A DNA stretch of 64,000 nucleotides from DATFXM01 sp035315885 (lineage in GTDB: Bacteria; Acidobacteriota; Blastocatellia; UBA7656), in assembly GCA_035315885.1 (NCBI GenBank), contig DATFXM010000194.1:62001-126000 (forward strand). Reading direction: 5' to 3'. The notes under the pieces are model-generated. The model saw only the letters and a program-made list of their open reading frames with translations. It was not told the origin of the DNA and ran no database searches. This document shows positions 27,940-36,997 of this stretch, in pieces; the first letter of the stretch is position 1; each line of letters begins with the position of its first letter. The position numbers and the translations under genes were made by a program.

Positions 27940-30053
27940 TCGACTTCCGACGTTGCAATTCGATAGTCTTTCATCAATCTGAGCACCTGCTGCCGAATTT
28001 CATCCCATTGGATTGCGAGTTGGGCGGCCGCACGGCTTGGTGAGGTCGCTACGACGCGATCTGCTGCTCTCGCCTGCCTTGCCATTGAGAGCGTCGCCTC
28101 TCTCAGCCTCGTGGGATCGGTGACTCGTGATGTGACCCTGGCATACAACTGGGCGCTTCTAACAAAGCCGTCGAGTGCAAACAACATTTCAATATCGGCC
28201 TCGTTGGATTTATCGCTGTTCTCTACATCTCCAGAAGAGGGCGAGACCCTCAAGCCGGTAATTCTCTGGAACTCCGCGAAGAGGTCTTGCGCCTTCCGCA
28301 ACAGGGACGCGCCTTCACCGGCAATGATGCTGCCGCCCGTAGTCTGACGGGCTGCAGTTGTCGTCGAGTCACGGCTGCCACTCAGGCTCACAACACGATC
28401 AGCACCGGCCGAGTGAACAACCACGCGGCGCACGTTCTCGATACCTTCACGCACCGTAAGCTCAATCCGCCCCCTTGTGAGAGCCTGGGTGACCATTCCG
28501 GTGGGCGGAATTCCTCGAGCGGAAATCTCTAAAGTATCGCCGCTGATCGACTGTTCTCCAAACCAACGCCAGCCGCCAGTGTTGGCCTGAGTGTCGATCA
28601 ATACGTAGATCGATCCGTCATCCAACCTTTGAGCGCTGGCTCCCAAAACGCTCGCCGGGACTGAATCGCGCCTGGAGGTTGGCTCAGCGTTGCGCGGCCC
28701 TGACGTTCGGCTCGGAGTTTGAACCGAAGGCGGCGCCGATGCGGTAGAGCGACTTGTGCCGCGACTCTCTGGGGGCTTGGCAGCCGGTCCATTTATTCCG
28801 AGACTCTTCGCGGTTGCCTCATCCAACTGTCCCGACTCAGGCAGCTTGTGCTCGCGCTGGTAAGTCTTCAGCGCCGCAGAAGTGCGCTCGCTCATGACGC
28901 CGTCAATCTTACCCTCGTAGTAACCTTGCTCCTGCAAAGCTGCCTGGGCTCGTCGAATGCCTTCCGGCGAATTGAGAGAAACCGGTTCCGAGGAGTCCGC
29001 TGCTGCAGGTTCGGCTTCCCGGTTATCCGCAGGCTGAGAACCAGCAGGCTGAGAATCAGCAGGCTGTGAATCAACCGACCGTGAATCGACCGGCTGCGAG
29101 TCACGAGTTCGGGAATCTCGTGGCTGAGGATCACCGGGGTATGAGTCGCGAGGCTGCGAATCCCTGGCTTGAGTATCGCGCGCATCGGCCGCCGGGTCAT
29201 CTGTATCGCGGCGATTGTCTGCCGACCGGTGATGGCCCCTGTGGGTCATCTCAGGAGGACCCGAATCCGGAGTCTGCGACGGGTAAGTCTGCGTCTGCCG
29301 AGTCTGCTGGCGACCGTAGTCGGGCGGGTCCTGGTCGCGCGCTGTCGTCGTAGATTGCTGGCCATCGACATTTGCGGCGGATACAAACAGCGGTTGTCGA
29401 AGCTGGATCCCGAACGGGGTGCCGGCCGGGACTTGAGCTTCTTCGCCTTTCGACATAAGAACGCCGGCGAGTCCAATTCCGGCCCCTACTGCGCCGCCAA
29501 CTGCAGCACCCTTTGCGCCGCCGGTTATGCCGCCCAGTATCGCACCGAGCGCGCCGCTCCCTCCGACAAATACGACGGGGTTCTTCCCGCGCTCGCCGCC
29601 TACCTTGCTTTCATCGTCTATTCGACTTCGCGTGTACGAATCCGACGAGGTCAGGCTCCCGACAACCCTCTGAGAAGAGCCGTTTGGGAAAGTTATCTGC
29701 TCAAAATCGATACCGATTGTGCCCGAGCGGTTCATCCGTTTGGCTGGCGTAACCTGAGTCACCCGACCTTCGACCTGGGTGCCGGCCGGGATGACCGTGT
29801 CGCCATTCACATAGACCGGCACCGCGACGGTTGCGGTGAACTTGTCGCCTACGCGGGCGGTTCGCGAGCTGAGACTGTTGTTCATCCGAACGCTGATAAT
29901 CGTGCTCTCGGATACCGTCCAGCCGTCTGGCTGAGATCTGGAGTTTCCGTATCGGCTGCGGCTGTCCTGGGCCAGCCCAAGGGGAGCGCCCAGACAAACG
30001 ACCGCAAACGTTAAGAACAGCAAACCGATCCTGGAATTGCTTTGGAACTTCAT
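27936..30053 (-). CDS. Modular envelope protein: TrbI-like beta domain, glycine zipper, repeats, peptidoglycan-binding domain
   Basis: 705 residues from the ATG at 30053, which has a GGGGG ribosome site; the open frame upstream lacks one. Signal peptide (LLFLTFAVVCLGAPLGLA), then a domain with VNGDTVIPAGTQVEGRVTQV resembling the TrbI/VirB10 beta-barrel edge, a glycine-zipper segment (GGAKGAAVGGAVGAGIGLAG) near 180-205, a long Asp/Ser/Gln/Pro/Arg repeat (DSQPRDSQPAD-like), a PG_binding_1 domain near 361-420 (ALQEQGYYEGKIDGVM … LKTYQREHKLPESG), a linker, a beta domain and a helical C-terminus. Probably a periplasmic, wall-attached protein. The role is unknown. Confidence 0.8.
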   Translation of the reverse strand: MKFQSNSRIGLLFLTFAVVCLGAPLGLAQDSRSRYGNSRSQPDGWTVSESTIISVRMNNSLSSRTARVGDKFTATVAVPVYVNGDTVIPAGTQVEGRVTQVTPAKRMNRSGTIGIDFEQITFPNGSSQRVVGSLTSSDSYTRSRIDDESKVGGERGKNPVVFVGGSGALGAILGGITGGAKGAAVGGAVGAGIGLAGVLMSKGEEAQVPAGTPFGIQLRQPLFVSAANVDGQQSTTTARDQDPPDYGRQQTRQTQTYPSQTPDSGPPEMTHRGHHRSADNRRDTDDPAADARDTQARDSQPRDSYPGDPQPRDSRTRDSQPVDSRSVDSQPADSQPAGSQPADNREAEPAAADSSEPVSLNSPEGIRRAQAALQEQGYYEGKIDGVMSERTSAALKTYQREHKLPESGQLDEATAKSLGINGPAAKPPESRGTSRSTASAPPSVQTPSRTSGPRNAEPTSRRDSVPASVLGASAQRLDDGSIYVLIDTQANTGGWRWFGEQSISGDTLEISARGIPPTGMVTQALTRGRIELTVREGIENVRRVVVHSAGADRVVSLSGSRDSTTTAARQTTGGSIIAGEGASLLRKAQDLFAEFQRITGLRVSPSSGDVENSDKSNEADIEMLFALDGFVRSAQLYARVTSRVTDPTRLREATLSMARQARAADRVVATSPSRAAAQLAIQWDEIRQQVLRLMKDYRIATSEVE

Positions 30054-30393
30054 TGAGTTGCCCCCTGATCGAGCCGGATTCCGGTAATTTGACAATCTGA
30101 TTCTCAGATCCTGAGACGAACAACCGGGGCTTCGTGTTGTCCGTAGTTTTCTACGGCCTGCATTTTCGATTCGGAATTGTATCACGCTTCGCGGGAAAAG
30201 GCTCCCGGCGCCCCCAACTACAAGAACGCCACAGATTCCCGTCAGATCCTGAAGTTCTCGCTCCAACGCCCTTTCAGCGCTCCTGTGGCGTTTGATTTTC
30301 TCTGATCTCGCTGTGTAATATCTGCGTTCGAGAACCCCTTCCGAAAGGCCTGTTGTCTAAGCGGGCCCCTCAAGCCCTGGGCACAATATCGAA
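30054..30393. other. 340-base divergent intergenic region
   Basis: Between the envelope protein and the 30394 gene. It must hold two promoters. No repeat, RNA gene or strong hairpin was recognised. Confidence 0.5.
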
Positions 30394-30798
30394 ATGCTGA
30401 TCATCCTGCTCGTTTTGGTTGCGGTATTCGTTGGGATACTGGCCGTGCACGGTTACAAACAGTGGAGGGTGCGGCTTCTGCAAAAGATACACGACAACGA
30501 GTACAACGCTGCGGTCACGATATGGGAATATGGGCGCATGGTGAAGAACGAGGTTGAAGCTGCGGTACGGGCGAGCGGCGGTGCACTTGACTTCAAGAGG
30601 CTTGCGGTGCCGCACAGCCCGGGGTACAACGTGTCGCTGGAGATGATAGGCGCTTACTTCAGGGTCTATGCAGTACCCAAGAAGTACAAACGTACGGGGA
30701 CGCTGTCATTCCTGACCGACAGCACGCTGAGCGTCAGAGCCGCCGACCGCTCAGGCCAAAACGCGACGCCGGAAGATGATGAATACCGTGGAGATTGA
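30394..30798 (+). CDS. Small membrane-anchored protein of unknown function
   Basis: 134 residues. One N-terminal transmembrane helix (LIILLVLVAVFVGILAVHGY) is followed by a helical, charged region (IHDNEYNAAVTIWEYGRMV) and a short beta domain (YNVSLEMIGAYFRVYAVPKKYKRTGTLSF). No motif recognised. Its 3' end runs into the GATGAGGG-type repeat element at 30812. Start ATG at 30394 lacks a strong ribosome site. Confidence 0.6.
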   Translation: MLIILLVLVAVFVGILAVHGYKQWRVRLLQKIHDNEYNAAVTIWEYGRMVKNEVEAAVRASGGALDFKRLAVPHSPGYNVSLEMIGAYFRVYAVPKKYKRTGTLSFLTDSTLSVRAADRSGQNATPEDDEYRGD

Positions 30799-30811
30799 CG
30801 GGGGATTGGGA

Positions 30812-31119
30812 GATGAGGGGATGAGGGGATGAGGAGAGGCGGAGAAGGGGCGAACGGTCGACGGGGCGAACGGTCGATGGGAAGCTTCGGGAGAACTTTT
30901 GCGGTCTTTGCGAATCTTTGCGGCCTTTGCGTGAAAACCCCAACGTTGAATGTGCTCGATGGCGGGAGCAGCCAGCCGTGTTACCGCTGTTCGTCGCAGG
31001 CAAGAGTTGGCCTTTCACTCAAAGGCCGCAAAGATTCGCGAAGATCGCATCAAAGGTTTTCTCGGAATCTTTCCTGTCGCCCCTTCGCCCATTTGCCCCT
31101 TCGCTCGTTCTCCTCATCC
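30812..31119. repeat. ~300-bp imperfect inverted repeat with GATGAGGG octamer ends
   Basis: The left arm reads GATGAGGGGATGAGG, then GGGGCGAACGG twice, then TTTGCGGTCTTTGCGAATC and TTTGCGGCCTTTGCG. The right arm is its approximate complement: CAAAGGCCGCAAAGATTCGC, GATCGCATCAAAGG, then CCCCTTCGCCC and TCCTCATCC. About 70 unique bases lie between. The right arm is repeated at 55240-55352 and a left-arm remnant at 39219-39292. It lies between two same-strand genes. Confidence 0.7.
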
Positions 31120-31134
31120 GCTTACTAAAGAAAA

Positions 31135-31467
31135 ATGATGGAAGACAATGAATCACTGACTGATGTTGCCAAGGTTTTTATGGCCATGCCATCGCGATTC
31201 CGAGGTGGACAGTTCGATCGCTTAACCACCTATTGCTTCTCCATCGGCGAGGAGCGCTGGACGGTCTTAATCGACGTTGATCAATGTCAGGTTCTCCAAG
31301 GCCGAACCGTGGAAGAACCCGACTGCTTCCTCGAGACATCACCTGAAATCTTTCTCGGCACGCTGCGTGGCACATATACGCCCGGCATAGTCGATCTGGT
31401 GAGCGGGAAAGTCAAAACCAACAACCCATTTCTTCTACAGAATTTCAGGGACAGCTTTGTAGAGTGA
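31135..31467 (+). CDS. SCP2-like sterol/lipid-carrier domain protein
   Basis: 110 residues, essentially one SCP2-type domain. The order YCFSIGEERWTVLIDVDQC, then an acidic turn, EPDCFLETSPEIFLGTL, and GIVDLVSGKVKTNNPFLL follows the SCP2 pattern in which an LxSGKxK-like strand closes a hydrophobic tunnel. Such small proteins bind lipids or acyl-CoA; the ligand is unknown. ATG codons at 31135 and 31138 are both possible. The kinase gene follows 61 bases later on the same strand. Confidence 0.65.
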   Translation: MMEDNESLTDVAKVFMAMPSRFRGGQFDRLTTYCFSIGEERWTVLIDVDQCQVLQGRTVEEPDCFLETSPEIFLGTLRGTYTPGIVDLVSGKVKTNNPFLLQNFRDSFVE

Positions 31468-31528
31468 CCCAACACCCTGTCGATCAGCTCCCGCCGGTTG
31501 AGCCCGGTCACTCAGACAACGAACGCGC

Positions 31529-33016
31529 ATGAAACCCGATACGGTAGCGAACAGAGCCCGCCTGGCAATACTGATCTTTGCCTTGGCCCTCGTGGTGACC
31601 GTCGGGGTGACCGTCGTCATCTTTTCGCGGACGCGCGCGCAAATCGGTTCTTCTCCAGCGATCGTCTACCTCTTCAGCTACCAGATCATCGCGCTGGTAT
31701 GCGGCCTTCTATTGATCATCCTCGTGTTTCGCTGGTTGCTGCGACCCTACCGGCGCATGGTAGAGGCGGCTCGCGGCAGCCCGGTGCGTGCCTCGACCGC
31801 AAAGACCGAAAGCGAGTTTGTAGTCGAGACCTTTCAGGCGCTGGTTGATCAGCTCCAGGCCAAAGAGAAGGAGCTCGAGCGCCTCCACGCTCTGGAAAAG
31901 ATGCGCGCGGAGCGTTCAGAACGATTCAGCGAACGGTTGATTGCCAATATCCCGAGCGGGCTGGTCACCATAGATTCCGAGGGCATAGTCACCTCTGCGA
32001 ATGTGCACGCCATGAAAATATTCGGTCTTGCCACGACTGCCGGGCTGCTGAGGACTGATGCCGATACTGGCCTTTTTTCTCCCGGCTCCAGTTATCAAGC
32101 CTTCTTCAAGCATTCGCCAAACGTAGCAGACCTGGTGCAAGACTGTTTGCAGACCGGGCACTACTTTCGCCGCGAGGAGGCCGAAGTTTCACTGCCCGAC
32201 GGGAGAGTGCGACGTCTGGGATTGAGCCTCTCGCCAATCATCGACAGCGCTCAGACGGTGGAAGGCGCGTTATGCCTGATGACCGACATCACCGAAGTCG
32301 TCGAGCTGCGTGAACGGATGAAGCTGCAGGAGAACCTGGCCAACCTCGGCGAGATGGCGGCTGGAATAGCCCATGAGTTCAAGAATTCACTTGCGACGAT
32401 TCACGGATACGCGCAGTTGCTGCAGAGTCAACTGGACTCAGGAGGCGCCGGAGATTCGCGCGCCGCGACGATAGATGCTACGTTGAACGAAGTGCGTCTG
32501 CTCGCGAGGCTGGTAACCGACTTCCTCAATTTTGCCAGGCCGCAGCAGCTCAATCTTTCTACTGTCGACATTCGCGAGCTGCTTGAGGCGTGTGCTGCCG
32601 AATTGCACTCGATGTTGGATGAGACCGGCACTGCATTCGAGATCGATGGCGACTTTCCGGTAATCGACGCGGATGAGACCTTATTGCGACGCGCGTTCTC
32701 AAATCTCATCCGAAATGCGATTGAGGCCATCGATTCGCAGGCGTCGAAGAAGCTGGTCCAGGTGACCGGCACCATCTATTCGAGCGAGTCATCGCGGGTG
32801 GCGCATATCCGAGTCTCGGATACCGGAACCGGAATCGCGGCCGAAGACCTTCACCGGATCTTCATCCCATTCTTCACGACCAAGTCCAGAGGCTACGGCA
32901 TTGGTCTCGCGTTGGTGCTGAAAATCTTCGTAGCGCACGGCGGCGATGTGACCGTGGAAAACAGCGACTCCACCGGCACCACGTTCCGCTGCAGGCTTCC
33001 TTTCCCTCCAAAATAG
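31529..33016 (+). CDS. NtrB-like membrane sensor histidine kinase with PAS domain
   Basis: 495 residues. Two N-terminal transmembrane helices (about 11-33 and 44-70) with almost no periplasmic loop, a short linker helix, a PAS domain (about 130-255, IPSGLVTIDSEGIVTSAN), HisKA with the phosphoacceptor His in MAAGIAHEFKNSLATIHGYA, and a HATPase_c domain with N box NLIRNAIEAI, DTGTGI and GYGIGLAL. The HEFKN form of the H box is of the NtrB/AtoS type that partners sigma-54 activators; the NtrC-type regulator at 24546 is a candidate. No regulator gene is adjacent. Confidence 0.92.
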   Translation: MKPDTVANRARLAILIFALALVVTVGVTVVIFSRTRAQIGSSPAIVYLFSYQIIALVCGLLLIILVFRWLLRPYRRMVEAARGSPVRASTAKTESEFVVETFQALVDQLQAKEKELERLHALEKMRAERSERFSERLIANIPSGLVTIDSEGIVTSANVHAMKIFGLATTAGLLRTDADTGLFSPGSSYQAFFKHSPNVADLVQDCLQTGHYFRREEAEVSLPDGRVRRLGLSLSPIIDSAQTVEGALCLMTDITEVVELRERMKLQENLANLGEMAAGIAHEFKNSLATIHGYAQLLQSQLDSGGAGDSRAATIDATLNEVRLLARLVTDFLNFARPQQLNLSTVDIRELLEACAAELHSMLDETGTAFEIDGDFPVIDADETLLRRAFSNLIRNAIEAIDSQASKKLVQVTGTIYSSESSRVAHIRVSDTGTGIAAEDLHRIFIPFFTTKSRGYGIGLALVLKIFVAHGGDVTVENSDSTGTTFRCRLPFPPK

Positions 33017-33228
33017 TCTGTGAACTCCCGGTAACAGGACGTGGCGAAAGGTTACAAGGCGGTTTGATTGGATGAAGTCTTACCTCGACAAGTAGAACAA
33101 AGTTCGCTCAGTACAGAAGCTTAGCGCCTGAACGGGGTCTGGCCATCAGTTTGCTGCTTCTCACCCGACGCTTTTCATCCAGATTGCCCCTATCGGAGGC
33201 TTAGAGGTTGAGGGGAGCACGAAAAGAG

Positions 33229-33684
33229 ATGCACCCGCAAAGGGCGACAGAGGCCGGGTTGGGTCTGATGGAAGCGGTAGTCGGCACGCTTCTCGGGCTG
33301 ATTCTCGCTGCAACAGTTGTGTACTTCGCGCGCCGTGCTTACAACCTCTATGAGTTGAATTCGATAACTCAAAACGTGGCCGATGAGCTTTCGCTGGCTG
33401 AGGAGCAAGCCAAAGCGCGGGGCGTCCGGATAAGCGTCATCTTCGATTCAACACGCTCCAAGTTTGGCATCGACCGAAATGGAAACGGAAAGCTGGATAA
33501 CATCGAAGCAGACGACATGCCCGAGGGCGTCAGCCTGTCTGACGATGCCGTGGTGACCTTCACCAAAGACGGTGAGCTTGCGTCAGGCTCAAAGCAGCCA
33601 CGCATCATCATAAGCAACAGCAGAAACGCTCGAAGCGTTACCGTTTCCTCTCTGGGTGCCATAGAGATCAACGAGATTGATTAG
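33229..33684 (+). CDS. GspH-like pseudopilin
   Basis: 151 residues. A prepilin-type N-terminus (TEAGLGLMEAVVGTLLGLILAATVVYFARRAY), with Gly before the hydrophobic helix and Glu at about +5, is followed by NVADELSLAEEQAKARGVRIS and a short C-terminal beta region ending RNARSVTVSSLGAIEI, the GspH/FimT pattern. It should be cleaved by prepilin peptidase and join a pseudopilus. Start choice: ATG at 33229, or TTG at 33208, which sits 8 bases after CGGAGGC and would add 7 residues. It stands apart from the pilus operon at 8.6-11.9 kb. Confidence 0.75.
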   Translation: MHPQRATEAGLGLMEAVVGTLLGLILAATVVYFARRAYNLYELNSITQNVADELSLAEEQAKARGVRISVIFDSTRSKFGIDRNGNGKLDNIEADDMPEGVSLSDDAVVTFTKDGELASGSKQPRIIISNSRNARSVTVSSLGAIEINEID

Positions 33685-33730
33685 TCTGTCGCTAGACTGC
33701 TTTGACAGAGACTGGAGTCGCTCTGTCAAC

Positions 33731-33777
33731 GCGGGCGGGTCATAGCCTCGTGCTTTGGTTCGCCCGCACTTTTTTTT
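33731..33777 (+). terminator. Intrinsic terminator after pseudopilin gene
   Basis: GCGGGCG (33731-33737) and CGCCCGC (33761-33767) can form a 7-bp GC stem, followed by AC and eight T residues. The 23-base loop is long, but the position after the pseudopilin stop and the T-tract fit an intrinsic terminator. Confidence 0.6.
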
Positions 33778-33838
33778 CGGGCTCGTCGTTCCCCGCCACC
33801 TGCACCGCTGCTAGAATTGACTCTTCATTCCACGCGGT

Positions 33839-34321
33839 ATGTCGCTGGAGAAAATCTTGCGAATCGGCGTCATCTCCGATACCCACGGCCTCTACGATGA
33901 ATCCATCACTTCATTGTTCCGCGGCGTGGACGCAATCATTCATGCGGGCGATATCGGTAGGCTCGAGGTGATCGATCGTCTCGAAGCAATTGCACCGGTT
34001 ATCGCGGTCGAGGGAAACAACGATGCGTTCCGGCGGTTTCCTTCGGAGAAGGTCGAGGAGTTCGCCGGCCGCCGAGTTCTGGTGACTCACATCTTCGGCG
34101 AGCTACACCAGATCCGGAGAGAGCAGAAGAAACTGATCGAAACAGTGCGGCCGAACATTGTGATCTTCGGGCACTCGCACCGTCCATACACACACAAGCT
34201 CGGTCAAATCCTGCTTTTCAATCCCGGAAGTGCGGGACCTCGACGTTTCAACCTGCCGAGGACTGTGGGTTTGCTGCACCTCACGCGAAGGCGGGTCAGA
34301 ACGGAAATCGTCACTCTCTAA
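33839..34321 (+). CDS. YfcE/MJ0936-type metallophosphoesterase
   Basis: 160 residues with all calcineurin-like metal motifs in order: RIGVISDTHG (D-x-H), IIHAGDIG (GD), VEGNNDA (GNxD variant), a His in VLVTHIFGE and GHSHRPY, ending LLFNPGSAGPRRF. This compact family hydrolyses phosphodiesters with two metal ions; the natural substrate is unknown. Cytosolic. Convergent with the RNase J gene. Confidence 0.9.
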   Translation: MSLEKILRIGVISDTHGLYDESITSLFRGVDAIIHAGDIGRLEVIDRLEAIAPVIAVEGNNDAFRRFPSEKVEEFAGRRVLVTHIFGELHQIRREQKKLIETVRPNIVIFGHSHRPYTHKLGQILLFNPGSAGPRRFNLPRTVGLLHLTRRRVRTEIVTL

Positions 34322-34386
34322 ACAAGGTCGCTGCCTCCCCGCCAATTGGTGAAGGACGTGAGTGCGTCGGACCAGAAAGTTGACGA

Positions 34387-36045
34387 TCAAACCTCGACGA
34401 CAACCGGAATGATGATCGGGCGACGGCCGGTGGTTTTTTGAATGTAGCGCTTGAGCGCCAGTCGAACTTTTTCCTTGATCACCCCGTAGTCGATGCGCTC
34501 TTCGTGAGCTGCCGATGAAATGGTCTCGTTGACGATTCGCTTCAGCTCGGCAATCAATTTGGCGGAGTCTTCTTCGTGAATAAAGCCTCGTGTCACAATC
34601 TCGGGCTCAGACTCAATCTCGCCCGAAGTCGGATTCAACGCAACAATCGGCAGCACGATGCCGTCATAAGAAAGATGCTTGCGGTCGCGTACAACCATGT
34701 CCTCGACTTCGCCGTAGCTTCCATCGATGAACGTCCGCCCAACAAACTCCTTAGCAACTATCTGCGCGCGCGACTCGCTCAGTTCCAGCACGTCCCCGTT
34801 CTCGATCACCACGATGTTTTCTGATTCAACTACGCCAAGTGTATCGGCCCACTCCTTATGCCGATAGAGCTGCCGGTGCTCGCCATGAATCGGGATTAGG
34901 AATTTTGGCCTCGTCGCCTCGATGAGGATCTTGATGTCCTCCTGGCTGGCGTGACCGGAAACGTGAACTCGAGCAACAGACGTATCGATCACTCTGGCTC
35001 CACGCTTATAGCAGTGCGAGATCAATCGAGAGATCGCCGGCTCGTTACCTGGAATCTGGCGCGAAGACAACACGATTGTATCCCCGGGTCCGGCGCAAAG
35101 GTTCTTGTACTGGTCAGTAGCGAACTTGGTCATTGCGGACATCGGATCGCCCTGACAACCCGCAACCAGAAGCACGAGCCGGTCATCGTCCGTTTGCCGC
35201 GCATCGGCCGGGCTGAGAAATAAACCGTCGGGTATGTCTAGCTGGCGCATGCTATCGGCAGTCTCGACATTTCTGAGCATGCTCCGTCCGAGCAGCGCCA
35301 CCTTTCTGCCGAATTCTCGCGCCAGGTCGAGCACGATCTGAATCCTGTGAACCGAAGTTGTGAAACAACTGATGACAATGCGCTGGTCGGCTTCTTCAAA
35401 TATCCGTTCGAGAGCAGGAACAACTGCGCGCTCCGATTGGGTCCTGCCGGGCCGCTCGGCATTTGTAGAATCGGCAAGCAGCGCGAGCACTCCTCTGTCG
35501 CCGTACTCAGTGAGGCGGCCCAGATCGGTAGCCCTCCCAATCACCGGCGTCTCATCCATCTTGAAATCGCCCGAGTGGATCACGACCCCAACTGACGTGG
35601 TGATGGCCACCGCACAGCACGATGTGAGACTGTGTGCGACGTGAATCCACTCAACCTGGATCTTGCCGAGGTCAACGATCTGGCGCGGCTCGATTGCATG
35701 GAGCTGTGCAATGTCACTCAGCCCGTGCTCTTCCAGTTTGTTATCAAGAAGGGCGAGCGTGAAATGAGTGCCGTAGACCGGCGCATCGATCTCTTTCAAC
35801 AGGAACGGGACCGCGCCAATGTGATCTTCGTGTCCGTGGGTGAGGATTATTGCGGCTATTTCATCGCGGTACTGCTCGATGAACGAGAAGTCGGGAATCA
35901 GAATATCCACGCCGGGCGCATCCGCCTCAGGGAAACCCATGCCCGCGTCAATGAGAATTGTCTGACCATCGCAGCGGAGTGCCATCATATTCATTCCGAA
36001 GACACCCACACCGCCCAGCGGGATCAACTCGACTGTTCCTGGCAT
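34387..36045 (-). CDS. rnj: Ribonuclease J
   Basis: 552 residues, the family length. Metallo-beta-lactamase motif ILTHGHEDHIGAVP, a beta-CASP domain (about 200-370, ADSTNAERPGRT, SSRQIPGNEPAI), the second lactamase part with HVSGHASQEDIKIL and PIHGEHRQL, and the C-terminal domain. A 5'-3' exo- and endoribonuclease for mRNA turnover and rRNA maturation. Presence of RNase J in a lipid-A-making bacterium fits Acidobacteriota, Cyanobacteria and several other phyla. It follows rsmA by 76 bases on the same strand. Confidence 0.95.
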   Translation of the reverse strand: MPGTVELIPLGGVGVFGMNMMALRCDGQTILIDAGMGFPEADAPGVDILIPDFSFIEQYRDEIAAIILTHGHEDHIGAVPFLLKEIDAPVYGTHFTLALLDNKLEEHGLSDIAQLHAIEPRQIVDLGKIQVEWIHVAHSLTSCCAVAITTSVGVVIHSGDFKMDETPVIGRATDLGRLTEYGDRGVLALLADSTNAERPGRTQSERAVVPALERIFEEADQRIVISCFTTSVHRIQIVLDLAREFGRKVALLGRSMLRNVETADSMRQLDIPDGLFLSPADARQTDDDRLVLLVAGCQGDPMSAMTKFATDQYKNLCAGPGDTIVLSSRQIPGNEPAISRLISHCYKRGARVIDTSVARVHVSGHASQEDIKILIEATRPKFLIPIHGEHRQLYRHKEWADTLGVVESENIVVIENGDVLELSESRAQIVAKEFVGRTFIDGSYGEVEDMVVRDRKHLSYDGIVLPIVALNPTSGEIESEPEIVTRGFIHEEDSAKLIAELKRIVNETISSAAHEERIDYGVIKEKVRLALKRYIQKTTGRRPIIIPVVVEV

Positions 36046-36121
36046 ATCAAATCAACCGTGCGGCTCTGAACTGCTCTGAACCGCGGTTGCATTATAACAT
36101 TCAGTGTTCCATTCCTGACTG

Positions 36122-36994
36122 TCATCTATTCGAAAGGAGCTCAGCAAACAGAGTGCCGAATTCCTTCAGGGACAAAGTCTCAGCTCGGCGTGATGGGTCG
36201 ATGGCGGCACGAGCTAAAGCAAGCTCTGGAGGCTGCGAAAAGCGCAGCCGTTGGGCCGAATGCCTCAAATTGTTCAGGATCGTTTTTCTACGCTGCGCGA
36301 ATGCCGCCTTCACGAACTCGAAAAACTGATTCTGGTCAGCAACCTCGATCGCCGGCCGTTTGAGCACTCGAAGCCGGACTACCGAAGAGTCTACTTTTGG
36401 CACCGGTTTGAATGCCTGCGGAGGAACGTCAAACAATCGACTTGCTTCAGAATAGAACGCCACCAGCACTGACAGGTAACCGTATAGCTTTCCACCCGGT
36501 CCGCTCGTCATCCGATCGACAACTTCCTTCTGAAGCATCAGAGTCAAGTCATCAAACGTCCCCCCGCCTGCCGCGTGGCTTCTCCCCGCAAGCAAGAGCC
36601 GCTCGATGATCGGCGTCGAAACGTAGTAAGGGAGGTTCGCCACCGCCCGAGTTCTCTTCAGCGGAATCGCTTGCGAGGCAGCAGCGGAAGGCGAGGTCTC
36701 GTGCATGCCTTCCAGCGCAAGCTGCGCGAAATCGATTGTGAGTGCGTCGCCCTCCACCAGCGCGAAGTTCTGCGTGTTGATCGACTCGCGCAGCTCCGCG
36801 GCAAGGCGATGGTCAATCTCAATAGCGATAACCTTTCCTGCGCGCTCGACCAGAGACCTTGTGAGGGCGCCGGTTCCGGGTCCGATTTCGATGATGAGAT
36901 CTTCGCGATTGGGCGCAACCGCGTCGACAATTCGCCGCGCGATGCCGCGGTCAATCAGAAAATTCTGGCCCAGGCTCTTTTTCGGTGTCAGCAC
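36122..36994 (-). CDS. rsmA: 16S rRNA dimethyladenosine transferase RsmA (KsgA)
   Basis: 290 residues. SAM-dependent dimethylation of the two adjacent adenines in helix 45 of 16S rRNA, a late 30S maturation step. Motifs: PKKSLGQNFLID at the start, EIGPGTGALT (SAM loop), and the catalytic NLPYYVSTPI. A stretch of about 20 Ser/Ala-rich residues (HETSPSAAASQA) is inserted before NLPYY, longer than usual. It starts 3 bases after ribD stops, so the genes are cotranscribed. Confidence 0.95.
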   Translation of the reverse strand: MLTPKKSLGQNFLIDRGIARRIVDAVAPNREDLIIEIGPGTGALTRSLVERAGKVIAIEIDHRLAAELRESINTQNFALVEGDALTIDFAQLALEGMHETSPSAAASQAIPLKRTRAVANLPYYVSTPIIERLLLAGRSHAAGGGTFDDLTLMLQKEVVDRMTSGPGGKLYGYLSVLVAFYSEASRLFDVPPQAFKPVPKVDSSVVRLRVLKRPAIEVADQNQFFEFVKAAFAQRRKTILNNLRHSAQRLRFSQPPELALARAAIDPSRRAETLSLKEFGTLFAELLSNR

Positions 36995-36997
36995 GTC

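Noticed and set aside
29169..30014. 281-codon plus-strand open frame
   Set aside because: Antisense to the envelope protein gene, unusual composition, no start signals.
33017..33207. Possible riboswitch upstream of the pseudopilin
   Set aside because: No conserved c-di-GMP, TPP, SAM or cobalamin core could be found by eye.
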